A stretch of 64,000 nucleotides of DNA from Cytobacillus sp. FSL H8-0458 (GTDB lineage Bacteria; Bacillota; Bacilli; Bacillales; Cytobacillaceae), in NCBI RefSeq assembly GCF_038002165.1, contig NZ_JBBOBR010000001.1, positions 1,550,001-1,614,000 of the forward strand, read 5' to 3'. This document shows, in pieces, positions 24,750 through 33,353 of the stretch (position 1 is the stretch's first letter; the number at the start of each line of letters is the position of its first letter). Made by a program: the position numbers and the translations under genes. Under the pieces are notes generated by a model that ran no database searches, was not told the origin of the DNA, and saw only the letters and a program-made list of their open reading frames with translations.

Positions 24750-25193
24750 GTGAGAAAAGAAAATAAGAATCTCTTTATAGCCGGCTTAATACTCGGCTTA
24801 GGGCTTGTAGGGGCGATTGATGGCATCGTATTTCATCAGCTGCTTCAATGGCATCATATGATACTGAGTCAAAATATTAAACTCGAAATTTTTACAGATG
24901 GTTTATTTACAGCATTATTTTCGGCGAAGCTGCTTTGGGGCGGGATGAAGATTTTTCAGGATGCCCGCAAAAATGAATTGGGTACAAGCTGGAAAGTCTT
25001 CACTGGCGGTATATTTATTGGGGGAGGCGCTTTTAATCTTGTCGAAGGAATTGTGGATCATCATATCCTCCAGGTGCACCGTGTCAGGCCATTGGCAGAA
25101 GATCCTTTATTCTATGATCTGGCCTTTCTGGCAATAGGATTATTGCTTGTTATAATTGGGTTCATGATTAAGAGGATGGAGAAGGAAGCATGA
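24750..25193 (+). CDS. DUF2243 membrane protein
   Basis: About 147 residues with four membrane helices and conserved His-rich turns typical of DUF2243: GAIDGIVFHQLLQWHHM in helix 1 and LVEGIVDHHILQVHRV in helix 3. GTG 24750 is favoured because AGGATGGTG lies at ribosome-site distance; ATG 24738 is an alternative. It overlaps the next gene by 4 bp. Paired His motifs hint at heme or copper binding, and DUF2243 genes often neighbour oxidase-assembly genes; function unproven. Confidence 0.8.
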   Translation: MRKENKNLFIAGLILGLGLVGAIDGIVFHQLLQWHHMILSQNIKLEIFTDGLFTALFSAKLLWGGMKIFQDARKNELGTSWKVFTGGIFIGGGAFNLVEGIVDHHILQVHRVRPLAEDPLFYDLAFLAIGLLLVIIGFMIKRMEKEA

Positions 25194-25669
25194 TGAAAAA
25201 GATAAGAAGCTTGATCAGTTTTATCATAATTTTTTTAAGCTTTTTTTACTTTTATACCAGTCAGAATCCTCATAATCAGACCGGTGCAGCGGGTCATATG
25301 TCATATGGATATGTGGAAATTCCAAAAGAAAATGAGATTCCGGCTGTAAACTTAACCGTAACCCCCGATGGTCCGGATACCTGGCTTTTGAAGCTGGATC
25401 TGCATCATTTTACATTTGCGCCTGAGAAGGTGGGCGAGAAGCAGCCAAGCTATAACGAGGGACATGCCCACTTATACATAAATGGTAAAAAAATCAGCCG
25501 CTTATACGGAGAATACTATCATTTAGGCAACCTGAAGGAAGGCAGAAATAAAATTACCGTAACCCTTAATTCGAACAATCACGGAGCATTAATGGCCGGC
25601 GGAAAACCCGTTCAGGCAACAAAGGCCATTGAAGTGAATCTGCAGGAAATAGCGGAGAACTCAACCTGA
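25190..25669 (+). CDS. Exported/membrane-anchored protein, partner of DUF2243 protein
   Basis: A 159-residue protein with one N-terminal hydrophobic helix (about 7-23) and an extracellular beta-rich domain containing His residues (LKLDLHHFTFAPEK, EGHAHLYINGKK, YGEYYHLG). The HAHLY motif is reminiscent of small copper- or metal-related exported domains. It is translationally coupled to the DUF2243 gene by a 4-bp overlap, which implies a joint function at the membrane. Family not recognised by name. Confidence 0.7.
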   Translation: MMKKIRSLISFIIIFLSFFYFYTSQNPHNQTGAAGHMSYGYVEIPKENEIPAVNLTVTPDGPDTWLLKLDLHHFTFAPEKVGEKQPSYNEGHAHLYINGKKISRLYGEYYHLGNLKEGRNKITVTLNSNNHGALMAGGKPVQATKAIEVNLQEIAENST

Positions 25670-25672
25670 TAT

Positions 25673-25730
25673 GGGAGAAACCATAGTTTTGTCATCAGTC
25701 ATGCGACAAAGTTAGGTTTCTCCTTTGTTG
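25673..25730 (+). terminator. Terminator after DUF2243 pair
   Basis: GGAGAAACC/GGTTTCTCC outer stem (25674-25682 with 25715-25723) with an inner TTTGTC/GACAAA stem, then TTTGTTG. Confidence 0.8.
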
Positions 25731-25793
25731 AGTCCGGCGGTTATGTAATTTAACATTATTAATAAAGTACTTATTTTGAAAGGATGAGTGTAA

Positions 25794-27707
25794 ATGGCTC
25801 AATCTAATCTTAAAGTTGCTGTACAGAAGTTCGGTAACTTCCTGAGCTCCATGGTGATGCCGAATATCTCAGCTTTTATAGCATGGGGTCTTATAACAGC
25901 TTTATTTATACCTACTGGTTTCATTCCAAATGAAAGCCTTGCCAAAATGGTAGGGCCAATGGTTACATACTTGCTTCCACTCTTAATCGGATACACCGGT
26001 GGTAAGCTTGTTCATGATCAGCGCGGTGCCGTTGTTGGTGCCATCGCGACAATGGGGGTCATTGCCGGCGCAGAAATCCCTATGTTCCTGGGCGCTATGG
26101 TGATTGGTCCTCTTGGCGGCTATGTGATTAAGAAATTTGATCAGATGATTGAAGGCCGAGTGCGTGCAGGCTTTGAAATGCTCGTGAACAACTTCTCAGC
26201 AGGAATTCTGGGTGCCATTCTTGCCATCCTTGCGTTCCTCGGAATAGGGCCTGCAGTTGATGAATTTACAGGCTGGCTTGTAGCCGGTGTGGACTGGCTG
26301 ATTGGCACAGGGCTGCTTCCGCTGACAAGCATCCTGATTGAACCGGCAAAAGTATTATTCCTGAACAATGCCATCAACCATGGTGTTCTGTCGCCAATCG
26401 GAGTTGAGCAGGTAAAAGAAACAGGACAATCCATCCTGTTCCTGCTTGAAGCGAACCCTGGACCTGGTCTTGGTGTTTTGCTTGCTTATATGTTCTTTGG
26501 AAAAGGCAATGCAAAGAAATCTGCTCCAGGTGCCGGAATCATTCACTTCTTCGGCGGGATTCATGAAATTTACTTCCCGTACATTTTAATGCGCCCTATG
26601 CTCATTATTGCGGTTATCCTTGGCGGAATGAGCGGTGTGTTCACACTGGTTCTTTTAGGCGGCGGATTGTTCGCTCCTTCATCACCGGGAAGCATCATCG
26701 CCATCACAGCTGTAACACCACATCATGCAAGTGCGTATATTGCAAACTTTGCAGGTGTGATTGTGGCTGCTGCCGTTTCATTCATTGTCTCTGCATTCAT
26801 TATGAAAACAGGTAAGCAGGGTGAAGAAGATATTGAAGAAGCTGCGAAAAAGATGCAGGAAATGAAAGGCAAGAAAAGCTCTGTTTCAAACGTATTAGAA
26901 GGCGGAAAGGCTGTCATGCCTGATAACGTATCTAAAATTTATTTTGCCTGTGATGCGGGTATGGGCTCAAGTGCCATGGGTGCATCACTGCTGCGCAAAA
27001 AGGTGAAGGAAGCAGGTATGGACATTGCAGTGACGAATACAGCAATCTCCAATCTTCCTGCAGATGCCCAAATTGTCATTACACAGGAAGAACTGACACC
27101 GAGGGCACGCCAGAAGGTGCCAAATGCATTCCATGTGTCGGTGGATAATTTCCTATCAAGTCCGGAGTATGACAAGCTGATTGACGCATTGCAGTTCCCG
27201 GCTAACTCGGAGCTGCACGAAATCGTTGAAGAAGCGGAAGAGAATATTCCAGATGCGACGGATGAGGAAATGGCACATGAAGACGATTTATTGCGTCCGG
27301 AAAATATTTTCCTGAACAAAGAGTTTGCTGATAAGGATGAAGCAATCCGCTTTGCCGGAAGAGTGCTTGTGGATGCAGGCTATGTGGAAGAGAGCTATAT
27401 TGAAGCGATGATTGAACGTGATAACATCACTTCCACTTATATGGGGAATGATGTAGCAATTCCTCATGGAACGGAAGAGGCCAAAAAGGCTGTCATCAAA
27501 TCCGGCTTTACTGTTATCCAGGTGCCAAATGGCGTAGATTTTGATGGCCAAAAGGTCCGTCTGATCTTCGGAATTGCTGGAAAAGACGGCACACATCTTG
27601 AAATCCTATCAGGCATCGCGGTAACATGTTCTGAAATGGATAATATCGAGAAACTGGCTTCTGCTGAATCAGTACAGACCATAATGGATATTATCGGCAA
27701 GAAATAA
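25794..27707 (+). CDS. mtlA: PTS mannitol-specific EIICBA
   Basis: A 637-residue fused permease. Residues about 1-345 are the membrane IIC domain (MPNISAFIAWGLITA; GGIHEIYFPYILMRP substrate loop), about 378-470 the IIB domain with phospho-cysteine in YFACDAGMGSSAMG (about 385), and about 500-637 the IIA domain with phospho-histidine in VAIPHGTEEAKKAV (about 557). Length and order equal the E. coli enzyme, whereas B. subtilis and Geobacillus carry IIA separately as MtlF. It imports and phosphorylates mannitol. mtlR and mtlD lie downstream on the same strand; no mtlF is present. Confidence 0.95.
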   Translation: MAQSNLKVAVQKFGNFLSSMVMPNISAFIAWGLITALFIPTGFIPNESLAKMVGPMVTYLLPLLIGYTGGKLVHDQRGAVVGAIATMGVIAGAEIPMFLGAMVIGPLGGYVIKKFDQMIEGRVRAGFEMLVNNFSAGILGAILAILAFLGIGPAVDEFTGWLVAGVDWLIGTGLLPLTSILIEPAKVLFLNNAINHGVLSPIGVEQVKETGQSILFLLEANPGPGLGVLLAYMFFGKGNAKKSAPGAGIIHFFGGIHEIYFPYILMRPMLIIAVILGGMSGVFTLVLLGGGLFAPSSPGSIIAITAVTPHHASAYIANFAGVIVAAAVSFIVSAFIMKTGKQGEEDIEEAAKKMQEMKGKKSSVSNVLEGGKAVMPDNVSKIYFACDAGMGSSAMGASLLRKKVKEAGMDIAVTNTAISNLPADAQIVITQEELTPRARQKVPNAFHVSVDNFLSSPEYDKLIDALQFPANSELHEIVEEAEENIPDATDEEMAHEDDLLRPENIFLNKEFADKDEAIRFAGRVLVDAGYVEESYIEAMIERDNITSTYMGNDVAIPHGTEEAKKAVIKSGFTVIQVPNGVDFDGQKVRLIFGIAGKDGTHLEILSGIAVTCSEMDNIEKLASAESVQTIMDIIGKK

Positions 27708-27720
27708 AGTGAAACTTCAG

Positions 27721-27752
27721 TCAGTGGGGGGCCTTATCCCCACTGATTGTTA
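27721..27752 (+). terminator. Hairpin after mtlA
   Basis: Perfect 9-bp stem TCAGTGGGG/CCCCACTGA (27721-27729 with 27738-27746). The T tract is poor (TTGTTAGT), so partial termination is likely. Confidence 0.6.
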
Positions 27753-27762
27753 GTCGCGTTCT

Positions 27763-27960
27763 AGTGTCGCTAAGATCTCCGCTAACGCTTCGATCAATCG
27801 ACACTATGAACCCGATTGGTTCAACTAAGCCTCTGCCGGCGCATCTGCAAGTTTCACTGTATCTCATCAATCGGGCATTTACGGGCAGTTTGACCCTCAC
27901 TTACCCTCCTTTGATTCTTCTGAGTCTTGAAGTGGGGGTCTTACTGCCCGTTAGACTGCG
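27763..27960. repeat. Structured non-coding element, probable dispersed repeat
   Basis: The roughly 200-bp block is built from nested inverted repeats: AGTGTCG/CGACACT (27763-27769 with 27799-27805), GAACC/GGTTC (27808-27812 with 27818-27822), and a long hairpin in which ACGGGCAGT (27881-27889) pairs with ACTGCCCGT (27943-27951) and, inside it, ACCCTCACTT (27893-27902) with AAGTGGGGGT (27930-27939). It is more GC-rich than its surroundings and separates mtlA from mtlR. Only one copy is in the window. It could be a MITE or other non-autonomous element, a relic of an IS200/IS605-like end, or a structured RNA. Confidence 0.55.
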
Positions 27961-27975
27961 ATAAACCTTACGAGT

Positions 27976-28001
27976 AGAAAAGCGTCCTTATGCGCTTTTC
28001 T
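27976..28001 (+). terminator. Hairpin upstream of mtlR
   Basis: Perfect 9-bp stem AGAAAAGCG/CGCTTTTCT (27976-27984 with 27993-28001), eight-base loop. The following sequence ATTCAG is not T-rich; it may close the upstream structured element. Confidence 0.5.
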
Positions 28002-28055
28002 ATTCAGTGTTTATGTCACTATTTAGGCCACAAATCTTAGAAATGAGCTGATCTC

Positions 28056-30137
28056 ATGTATATTACATCGAGGGAAAAAGCCATTATTGAATTGATTATT
28101 AAAACATCGGGCAAACATACGGCATTGTCGATTGCGTCTTCATTAAATGTCAGTGCAAGAACGATTCAGAGGGACTTAAAGGCAGTTGAGAAAATTGTCA
28201 GTGAGTTCGGACTGACCTTAACCCGAAATGTAAATCAGGGACTTGTCATTGAAGGCAAAAATGAGCAGATTTTCAGGCTGATCCAGCATTTGACCAGCAG
28301 TGAACCGATCGATGAGCTCCCTCAGGAAAAGAAGCTGCGCCTTCTATTGGCTATTCTTGAAGAAGACGTATATAAGACCCAGGTGCTTGCCGGCTATCTC
28401 GGCATCAGCACGGCAACGCTGACAGCACATCTGGACGAGCTTGCTGAATGGCTATCCCGTTTCAAGGTTGGCTTGACGAGAAAGCGGGGAGTCGGCGTAG
28501 AACTTCACGGAACGGAAGCAAATAAACGAAGGGCGCTTGCCCAATTTCTCCTGCAATACTTTCATGAAGAATTAATTGAGAAATTATTTTTGCTGGAAAA
28601 AGGGAAGCTCGGAGAAGACAGGATTCTGCACTACTTAGAAGCGGCTGGCCTCCGCCATGTGAACAGCATCGTTCAGACTGTGTTTAAGGGCGCACCCGCC
28701 CGGTTTGCGGATAACAGTTACCTGGAGATTGTGCTGCATACCTGCATAACCTTGAAAAGGGCACTCAGCGGGTTTCCTGTGGAACGGATGGATCTTACGG
28801 AGACAGAGGTTACCGTTGAATACGGATTGATCCAGGAGGTCACAAGCAGGCTCGGACAGACATTTGACTGTGATTTTTCAGAGGGGGATATCCTTTACCT
28901 GGCTCGTATACTTAAAGGCACCAAATGGAGCGGGACGGAGGCTTTTCCGTACGACAGCATTGTACTCGCCCAAATGATCAGGAAAGTGATTAAATCAGTT
29001 TCGGAACAGCTGCATGTGGATTTGAACAAGGATTTTTCTTTATTCCAGGGACTGCTCGCCCATATGGAGCCATCTCTATACCGGATCAAGCAGAATATGG
29101 AGTCCTATAACCCGCTTCGAGAGGAAATCAAGCGTAAATATCCGGTTCTGTTCATGGCTGTGAAAAATAGTCTTGAATATGAGTTTACGGATATTGATCA
29201 ATTTTCCGATGACGAGATTGCGTTTATCGTTCTTCATTTCGGTTCGGCCCTTGTGATGCAGGAAGAGCATCTTTCCATAAAGGCGCTTCTCATTTGTCCG
29301 ACAGGCATCGGCACCTCCAAAATGCTGAGAAGCAGGCTGAAAAAAGAGGTGGCTGAAATTGATGTCATCGAAATCAAATCGATTAAGGAAATGTCAGAGG
29401 GTGCCGATCTGAAGGAATATGATTTAATTCTTTCTACTGTCAGACTGCCTTTTATCCATGCAGAGTATATATTGGTGAACCCGCTCTTAAGTGAAGAAAA
29501 TATTCTCACGATAAAAAACCACCTGAAGAACAACATTGAAAGCCTCACAAAAGGGAAACAGTATCAGGAACTGGCGGAGGGTGGTCACCAGCAGCCAGTC
29601 TCTTTAGGCTCCATGCTCGAGGAGATAAGAGATATACAGGAGAGCATCCAGTCTCTTATTCATAATTTCCGGTTTTACCGGATGAGTGGGGAAACAAGCC
29701 AGGAGCAGATTCTCGCAAAAATGCTGGCTAATGCAGAAGAAGATCATTTTCTGACGAATCCAGAAGATGTCCTCCAATCATTAAGGGAGCGGGAACAAAA
29801 AGGCGGTCTTGGCATCCCTGAAACGAATATGGCTCTCTTTCACGCGCGCAGTAAAAACGTCCGTAAGCTTATTTTTCAAATCGCCCATCTGCCAAAGCCT
29901 TGCCTGGTAAAGGGAATGGACGGAAAAGAAGTGGCAATGAAAAACCTCCTGCTCATGCTGGCGCCAGACGAGCTAAGCAGAAGAGAGCAGGAAATATTAA
30001 GCTTAATCAGCACGAATATCATTGAGACAGAGGAAGCGATATTACTATTTTCTTCCGCAAACGAAGAGATGATCTTCAAGAAGCTGGAATTGATTTTTAC
30101 AGAATACCTCCAGTCTCATTTTAAAATAAACCGGTAA
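28056..30137 (+). CDS. mtlR: Mannitol operon transcriptional activator, PRD-containing
   Basis: A 693-residue multidomain regulator: N-terminal helix-turn-helix (SIASSLNVSARTIQRDLKAVE, about residues 25-45) and a second HTH near 110-130, two PTS regulation domains (about 190-400), an EIIB(Gat)-like domain with LLICPTGIGTSKML (about 410-423) and a C-terminal EIIA(Mtl)-like domain with GLGIPETNMALFHA (about 585-598). Phosphorylation by PTS proteins sets activity in MtlR of Bacillus and Geobacillus. It lies between mtlA and mtlD on the same strand and presumably activates mtlA. Confidence 0.93.
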   Translation: MYITSREKAIIELIIKTSGKHTALSIASSLNVSARTIQRDLKAVEKIVSEFGLTLTRNVNQGLVIEGKNEQIFRLIQHLTSSEPIDELPQEKKLRLLLAILEEDVYKTQVLAGYLGISTATLTAHLDELAEWLSRFKVGLTRKRGVGVELHGTEANKRRALAQFLLQYFHEELIEKLFLLEKGKLGEDRILHYLEAAGLRHVNSIVQTVFKGAPARFADNSYLEIVLHTCITLKRALSGFPVERMDLTETEVTVEYGLIQEVTSRLGQTFDCDFSEGDILYLARILKGTKWSGTEAFPYDSIVLAQMIRKVIKSVSEQLHVDLNKDFSLFQGLLAHMEPSLYRIKQNMESYNPLREEIKRKYPVLFMAVKNSLEYEFTDIDQFSDDEIAFIVLHFGSALVMQEEHLSIKALLICPTGIGTSKMLRSRLKKEVAEIDVIEIKSIKEMSEGADLKEYDLILSTVRLPFIHAEYILVNPLLSEENILTIKNHLKNNIESLTKGKQYQELAEGGHQQPVSLGSMLEEIRDIQESIQSLIHNFRFYRMSGETSQEQILAKMLANAEEDHFLTNPEDVLQSLREREQKGGLGIPETNMALFHARSKNVRKLIFQIAHLPKPCLVKGMDGKEVAMKNLLLMLAPDELSRREQEILSLISTNIIETEEAILLFSSANEEMIFKKLELIFTEYLQSHFKINR

Positions 30138-30149
30138 AGGAATGATTCG

Positions 30150-31286
30150 ATGAAACAGGCAGTGCATTTTGGAGCAGGGAACATAGGAAGAGGATTTATC
30201 GGAGCACTATTTTCACAGTCAGGCTACCATGTGACGTTTGTTGATATTGCTGAAGGGATTATCAAACAATTAAACGAAGAAAAACAATATAAAGTGATAC
30301 TGGCTGCAGATAAACAGGAAAGCTTGACCATTGAAAATGTGTCAGGATTGAATAATCTGAAGCAGGAGGCTGAAGTTATTGAGGCCATTAAACAGGCTGA
30401 TTTCTTAACAACAGCCATTGGGCCAAACATCCTTCCGCGGATTGCGCCGTTAATGGCCAAAGGCTTGGCGGCCAGAGCAGAAGCAGGGATCACGGAAAAG
30501 CTTTATGTCATCGCATGTGAAAATCAGATCTCGGCAACTGACTTATTAAAAGGGTATATTTTGAAGAATCTGGAGAGCGGAATTAATCTCGAGAATGTAT
30601 CTTTCTTAAACTCCGCTGTTGACCGGATTGTCCCTATTCAAAACAATCAGGGATCACTCGATGTTCTGGTTGAACCGTACCATGAATGGGTTGTCGAAAC
30701 AACTGAACACATTCCGCATATCGAAGGAATGAAAATTGTTGCGGAGCTTGCGCCATTTATCGAAAGAAAGCTGTTCACGGTAAACACAGGACATGCGGTT
30801 ATTGCATACTTCGGTTACCTGGCAGGAAAAGAAACCATCGATGAGACACTTGCTGACGGAGACATTTACAAGCAGGTGCAGGCAACACTTGGCGAAACTG
30901 GTGCATATTTAATAGATCGCTATGATCTGAATCCGGACGAACATCAGAAATATATCGATAAAATTATCGGCCGTTTTGAGAATGCCCGCTTGAATGACGG
31001 TGTCACACGAGTCGGCCGTTCACCAATAAGGAAGCTCGGTCCTGAAGACAGACTGGTCCGCCCGGCACTGCAGGCTCAGAAAGCAGGCTTATCCTGCACA
31101 AACCTGGCAAAAGCTATTGCTGCAGCCCTATTGTTTGATAACAGGGAAGATGAAGAAGCGGTTAAGCTGCAGGACATGATTCAGGAAAACGGAGTGGCTT
31201 ATGTACTGAAAGAAGTATGCGGACTTGAAGAATCAAGCGAGCTCGCAGGAGAAATACTGAAGCAATATGAAGCTTTGAAAAAATAA
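30150..31286 (+). CDS. mtlD: Mannitol-1-phosphate 5-dehydrogenase
   Basis: A 378-residue long-chain dehydrogenase with the N-terminal NAD motif HFGAGNIGRGFIG (residues 5-17) and the catalytic segment KLFTVNTGHAVIAYFGYLAG (lysine near 213). It oxidises mannitol 1-phosphate to fructose 6-phosphate. It begins 12 bp after mtlR and is followed by a strong terminator, completing the mannitol operon. Confidence 0.95.
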   Translation: MKQAVHFGAGNIGRGFIGALFSQSGYHVTFVDIAEGIIKQLNEEKQYKVILAADKQESLTIENVSGLNNLKQEAEVIEAIKQADFLTTAIGPNILPRIAPLMAKGLAARAEAGITEKLYVIACENQISATDLLKGYILKNLESGINLENVSFLNSAVDRIVPIQNNQGSLDVLVEPYHEWVVETTEHIPHIEGMKIVAELAPFIERKLFTVNTGHAVIAYFGYLAGKETIDETLADGDIYKQVQATLGETGAYLIDRYDLNPDEHQKYIDKIIGRFENARLNDGVTRVGRSPIRKLGPEDRLVRPALQAQKAGLSCTNLAKAIAAALLFDNREDEEAVKLQDMIQENGVAYVLKEVCGLEESSELAGEILKQYEALKK

Positions 31287-31294
31287 ATGGAATG

Positions 31295-31331
31295 AAGACT
31301 GCTGAGAATGATCAGCAGTCTTATTTTTTTT
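31295..31331 (+). terminator. Terminator after mtlD
   Basis: Perfect 11-bp stem (31295-31305 with 31312-31322), loop GAATGA, followed by AT8. Confidence 0.93.
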
Positions 31332-31383
31332 GGAGTTTTTTTCGGTGGACCGCTGTAAAATAATTTACAAGTGGGGGACAGAT

Positions 31384-31434
31384 ATGAAGTTTACTGGAGT
31401 GTTTGATGAAGAGGATATGAAGTTTTGTTTTTGA
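31384..31434 (+). other. Short upstream frame with good ribosome site, in frame with esterase gene across a TGA
   Basis: ATG 31384 follows GTGGGGGA and opens a 16-codon frame ending at TGA 31432-31434. The same frame continues without a stop into the esterase gene starting at 31471. It may be a leader peptide, a remnant of a longer N-terminus, or chance. Confidence 0.3.
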
Positions 31435-31470
31435 CCGCATTATTGGAACAATCAGAATGAGGTGGCAGAA

Positions 31471-32229
31471 ATGCTTGAAGTGTTAACGGTATCCATTTTC
31501 AATCAGGAAAGAAAAGTCCGGATTTACCTGCCGGAGGATTATTACAGCAGCCATAAACGCTATCCGGTACTGTACATGCACGACGGGCAAAATGTTTTTG
31601 GTGCTGAAGAAGCAATTGGCGGAGTGTCACTGGATCTGCATAAACACCTGGATCAATCCAAATCAGATTTAATCGTGGCAGCGATTGACCAGAATACAGA
31701 AGGCGAAGAACGGATTAATGAATATTGTCCATGGAAACAGGGAGACTTCAGCGAGCTGCTGTTAGGGTACAAAAGCGGCTCAGGCGGTAAGGGGAGTGAA
31801 TATGCTGACTTTATCGTGTATGAGCTGAAGCCATTAATAGATGGAAAATATAGAACCATGACTGATGAAAACTATATGGCTGGCATCTCTTTGGGCGGAC
31901 TCCTGTCTGTTTATGCCGGCTGCAAATATCCGGATGTTTTTAAGAAAATCGCAGGGATGTCATCTGCTTTTTACCGGAATCAGGAGGAAATAGAAAAACT
32001 GGCAGGCAGCACGCCTTCAGTTGGGGAAATATATCTCGATTGCGGTACAGCAGAAGCGGTGGAAAATAACAAGATAAGTGAATTATTTTTGGAGTCAAAC
32101 AAAGCTGTTTATGAAAGGTTAAAAGGCAGCGGATGTGAGGTTGAGCTTCGGATCATTGAGGGGGCGGGGCATAATTATATGGTGTTTAAGGAGAGGATTC
32201 CTGGTGTGTTGGAGTTTTTCTTGGATTAG
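31471..32229 (+). CDS. Alpha/beta-hydrolase, esterase D-like
   Basis: About 252 residues. Hallmarks: RKVRIYLPEDYYSSHKRYPVLYMHDGQNVF near the start, the nucleophile elbow AGISLGGLLS (about 138-147) and a C-terminal His in GAGHNYMVF (about 230). This matches the putative esterase family that includes ferri-siderophore esterases, YbbA and esterase D. ATG 31471 follows GAGGTGG at 31459-31465 and is preferred over the GTG at 31462. No siderophore genes are adjacent, so the substrate is open. Confidence 0.8.
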   Translation: MLEVLTVSIFNQERKVRIYLPEDYYSSHKRYPVLYMHDGQNVFGAEEAIGGVSLDLHKHLDQSKSDLIVAAIDQNTEGEERINEYCPWKQGDFSELLLGYKSGSGGKGSEYADFIVYELKPLIDGKYRTMTDENYMAGISLGGLLSVYAGCKYPDVFKKIAGMSSAFYRNQEEIEKLAGSTPSVGEIYLDCGTAEAVENNKISELFLESNKAVYERLKGSGCEVELRIIEGAGHNYMVFKERIPGVLEFFLD

Positions 32230-32352
32230 AAATGTGGGGAAAGGATTAGGGAAGAAAAATACGGAGAGTAAGGGAAATGGTCGTTAATCCAGGGGAATAA
32301 CGACCAAGAAAGCAGAGTCTTAACTTAATATTAATTTAATTTTCAAAAAATA

Positions 32353-32381
32353 TTGACAACTAATCCGAAAACAGATAAATT
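32353..32381 (+). promoter_or_regulatory. Sigma-A promoter of the gntR gene
   Basis: TTGACA (32353-32358), 17-bp spacer, TAAATT (32376-32381). The regulator's own palindrome begins 13 bp downstream of the -10. Confidence 0.75.
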
Positions 32382-32394
32382 ATTAAATAATATA

Positions 32395-32414
32395 AAGTTA
32401 TAACATTATATTCT
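32395..32414. promoter_or_regulatory. GntR operator copy 1
   Basis: AAGTTATAACATTATATTCT matches the perfect palindrome at 40098 over most of its length. Position between the gntR promoter and gene implies autorepression. Confidence 0.65.
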
Positions 32415-32432
32415 TTCAAGGGAGATACATAA

Positions 32433-33152
32433 ATGCAGATAGACAAAAGTTTACATATACCCCTATATAGACAAGTAGAGCAGATTCTGGAAGAAAAAAT
32501 CATTTCAGGCCAGTGGGAGGTAGGGAGCCAGCTGCCGACTGAGCAGGAACTATCCGACCGATTCGATGTCAGCACCATTACGGTTAAAAGAGCTGTGATT
32601 GAGCTTGTGAATAAAGGATATCTCTTCAGGCAGCGAGGCAAGGGAACCTTTGTATCCGGAGCTGCAAAAGAGCAGGACCTTAATTCCATCATTTCGCTTT
32701 CCACCGGTTCGGAACAGGAACATCCGCATGAAATGATCAGCTTTAAATATGAAGCAGCAGGTTCTGAAATTGCCCAGAAGTTAAGGATAGACCCTGAGGA
32801 TGAGGTGATCAGAATTGAGAGATTAAAAGTGGAAAACAATGATCCTCTCGCACTGGAATATACCTTTCTTCCAGCGGATAAATGTCAGGGGCTTACACCT
32901 GAAATGATTAATAACGACTTAATTTTTAACATCTTAAAAAACAGATTTCATATAGCGCTGAACCGGGCTAAGGTATTTATCCGGCCTTATATTCTTCCTG
33001 ATCACCAGGCTAAGCTGCTTCATGTGGAACCAGGAACTCCAGTGTTTGAGTGGGAGCGCACTACATACACAAAGCAGGAAGACATTATTGAGTTCTCAAA
33101 ATTCTATATCCGCAGTGATAAAGAGGTTTATTATACAGAGGTACAATTGTAA
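32433..33152 (+). CDS. GntR-family regulator, HutC/PhnF subfamily
   Basis: A 239-residue regulator with an N-terminal GntR winged helix (GSQLPTEQELSDRFDVSTIT, about residues 31-50; FRQRGKGTFV wing) and a C-terminal UTRA effector domain (from about 95; ALEYTFLP, FEWERTTYT). One AT-rich palindrome lies before this gene, one before the ABC operon and one before the last gene at 40172, so it most likely represses all three. The effector is probably the imported amine or amino acid derivative. Confidence 0.9.
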   Translation: MQIDKSLHIPLYRQVEQILEEKIISGQWEVGSQLPTEQELSDRFDVSTITVKRAVIELVNKGYLFRQRGKGTFVSGAAKEQDLNSIISLSTGSEQEHPHEMISFKYEAAGSEIAQKLRIDPEDEVIRIERLKVENNDPLALEYTFLPADKCQGLTPEMINNDLIFNILKNRFHIALNRAKVFIRPYILPDHQAKLLHVEPGTPVFEWERTTYTKQEDIIEFSKFYIRSDKEVYYTEVQL

Positions 33153-33199
33153 AAAATTGCTGAGATCCCATAGGACAATTTATAAATATAAAAGATATA

Positions 33200-33219
33200 A
33201 AGTTATAATATTATATCTT
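33200..33219. promoter_or_regulatory. GntR operator copy 2
   Basis: AAGTTATAATATTATATCTT, nested in a longer dyad (33191-33200 with 33211-33220). It lies upstream of the ABC transporter/oxidoreductase operon. Confidence 0.7.
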
Positions 33220-33235
33220 TATATTTTATATAGAA

Positions 33236-33259
33236 ATCAATCTCTTTAAATAGATTGAT
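33236..33259 (+). other. Leader hairpin
   Basis: Perfect 8-bp inverted repeat ATCAATCT/AGATTGAT with an eight-base loop in the 5' leader of the ABC operon, without a T tract. Function unknown. Confidence 0.35.
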
Positions 33260-33353
33260 CTAATTTAAAAAGGGGGTATCGCTTTTATCAAGTCCTCATC
33301 TTAGAACAGCTCCTTAAGTTCACGAAAGCAAAAATAAACGAGGGGGAAATGAG

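Noticed and set aside
27764-27964. 66-codon frame inside the structured element between mtlA and mtlR
   Set aside because: The stretch is dominated by inverted repeats; the frame lacks a ribosome site and is better explained as non-coding structure.
33153-33353. Riboswitch before the ABC/dehydrogenase operon
   Set aside because: Only simple AT-rich dyads and one 8-bp hairpin are present; they are better explained as the GntR operator and leader structure.
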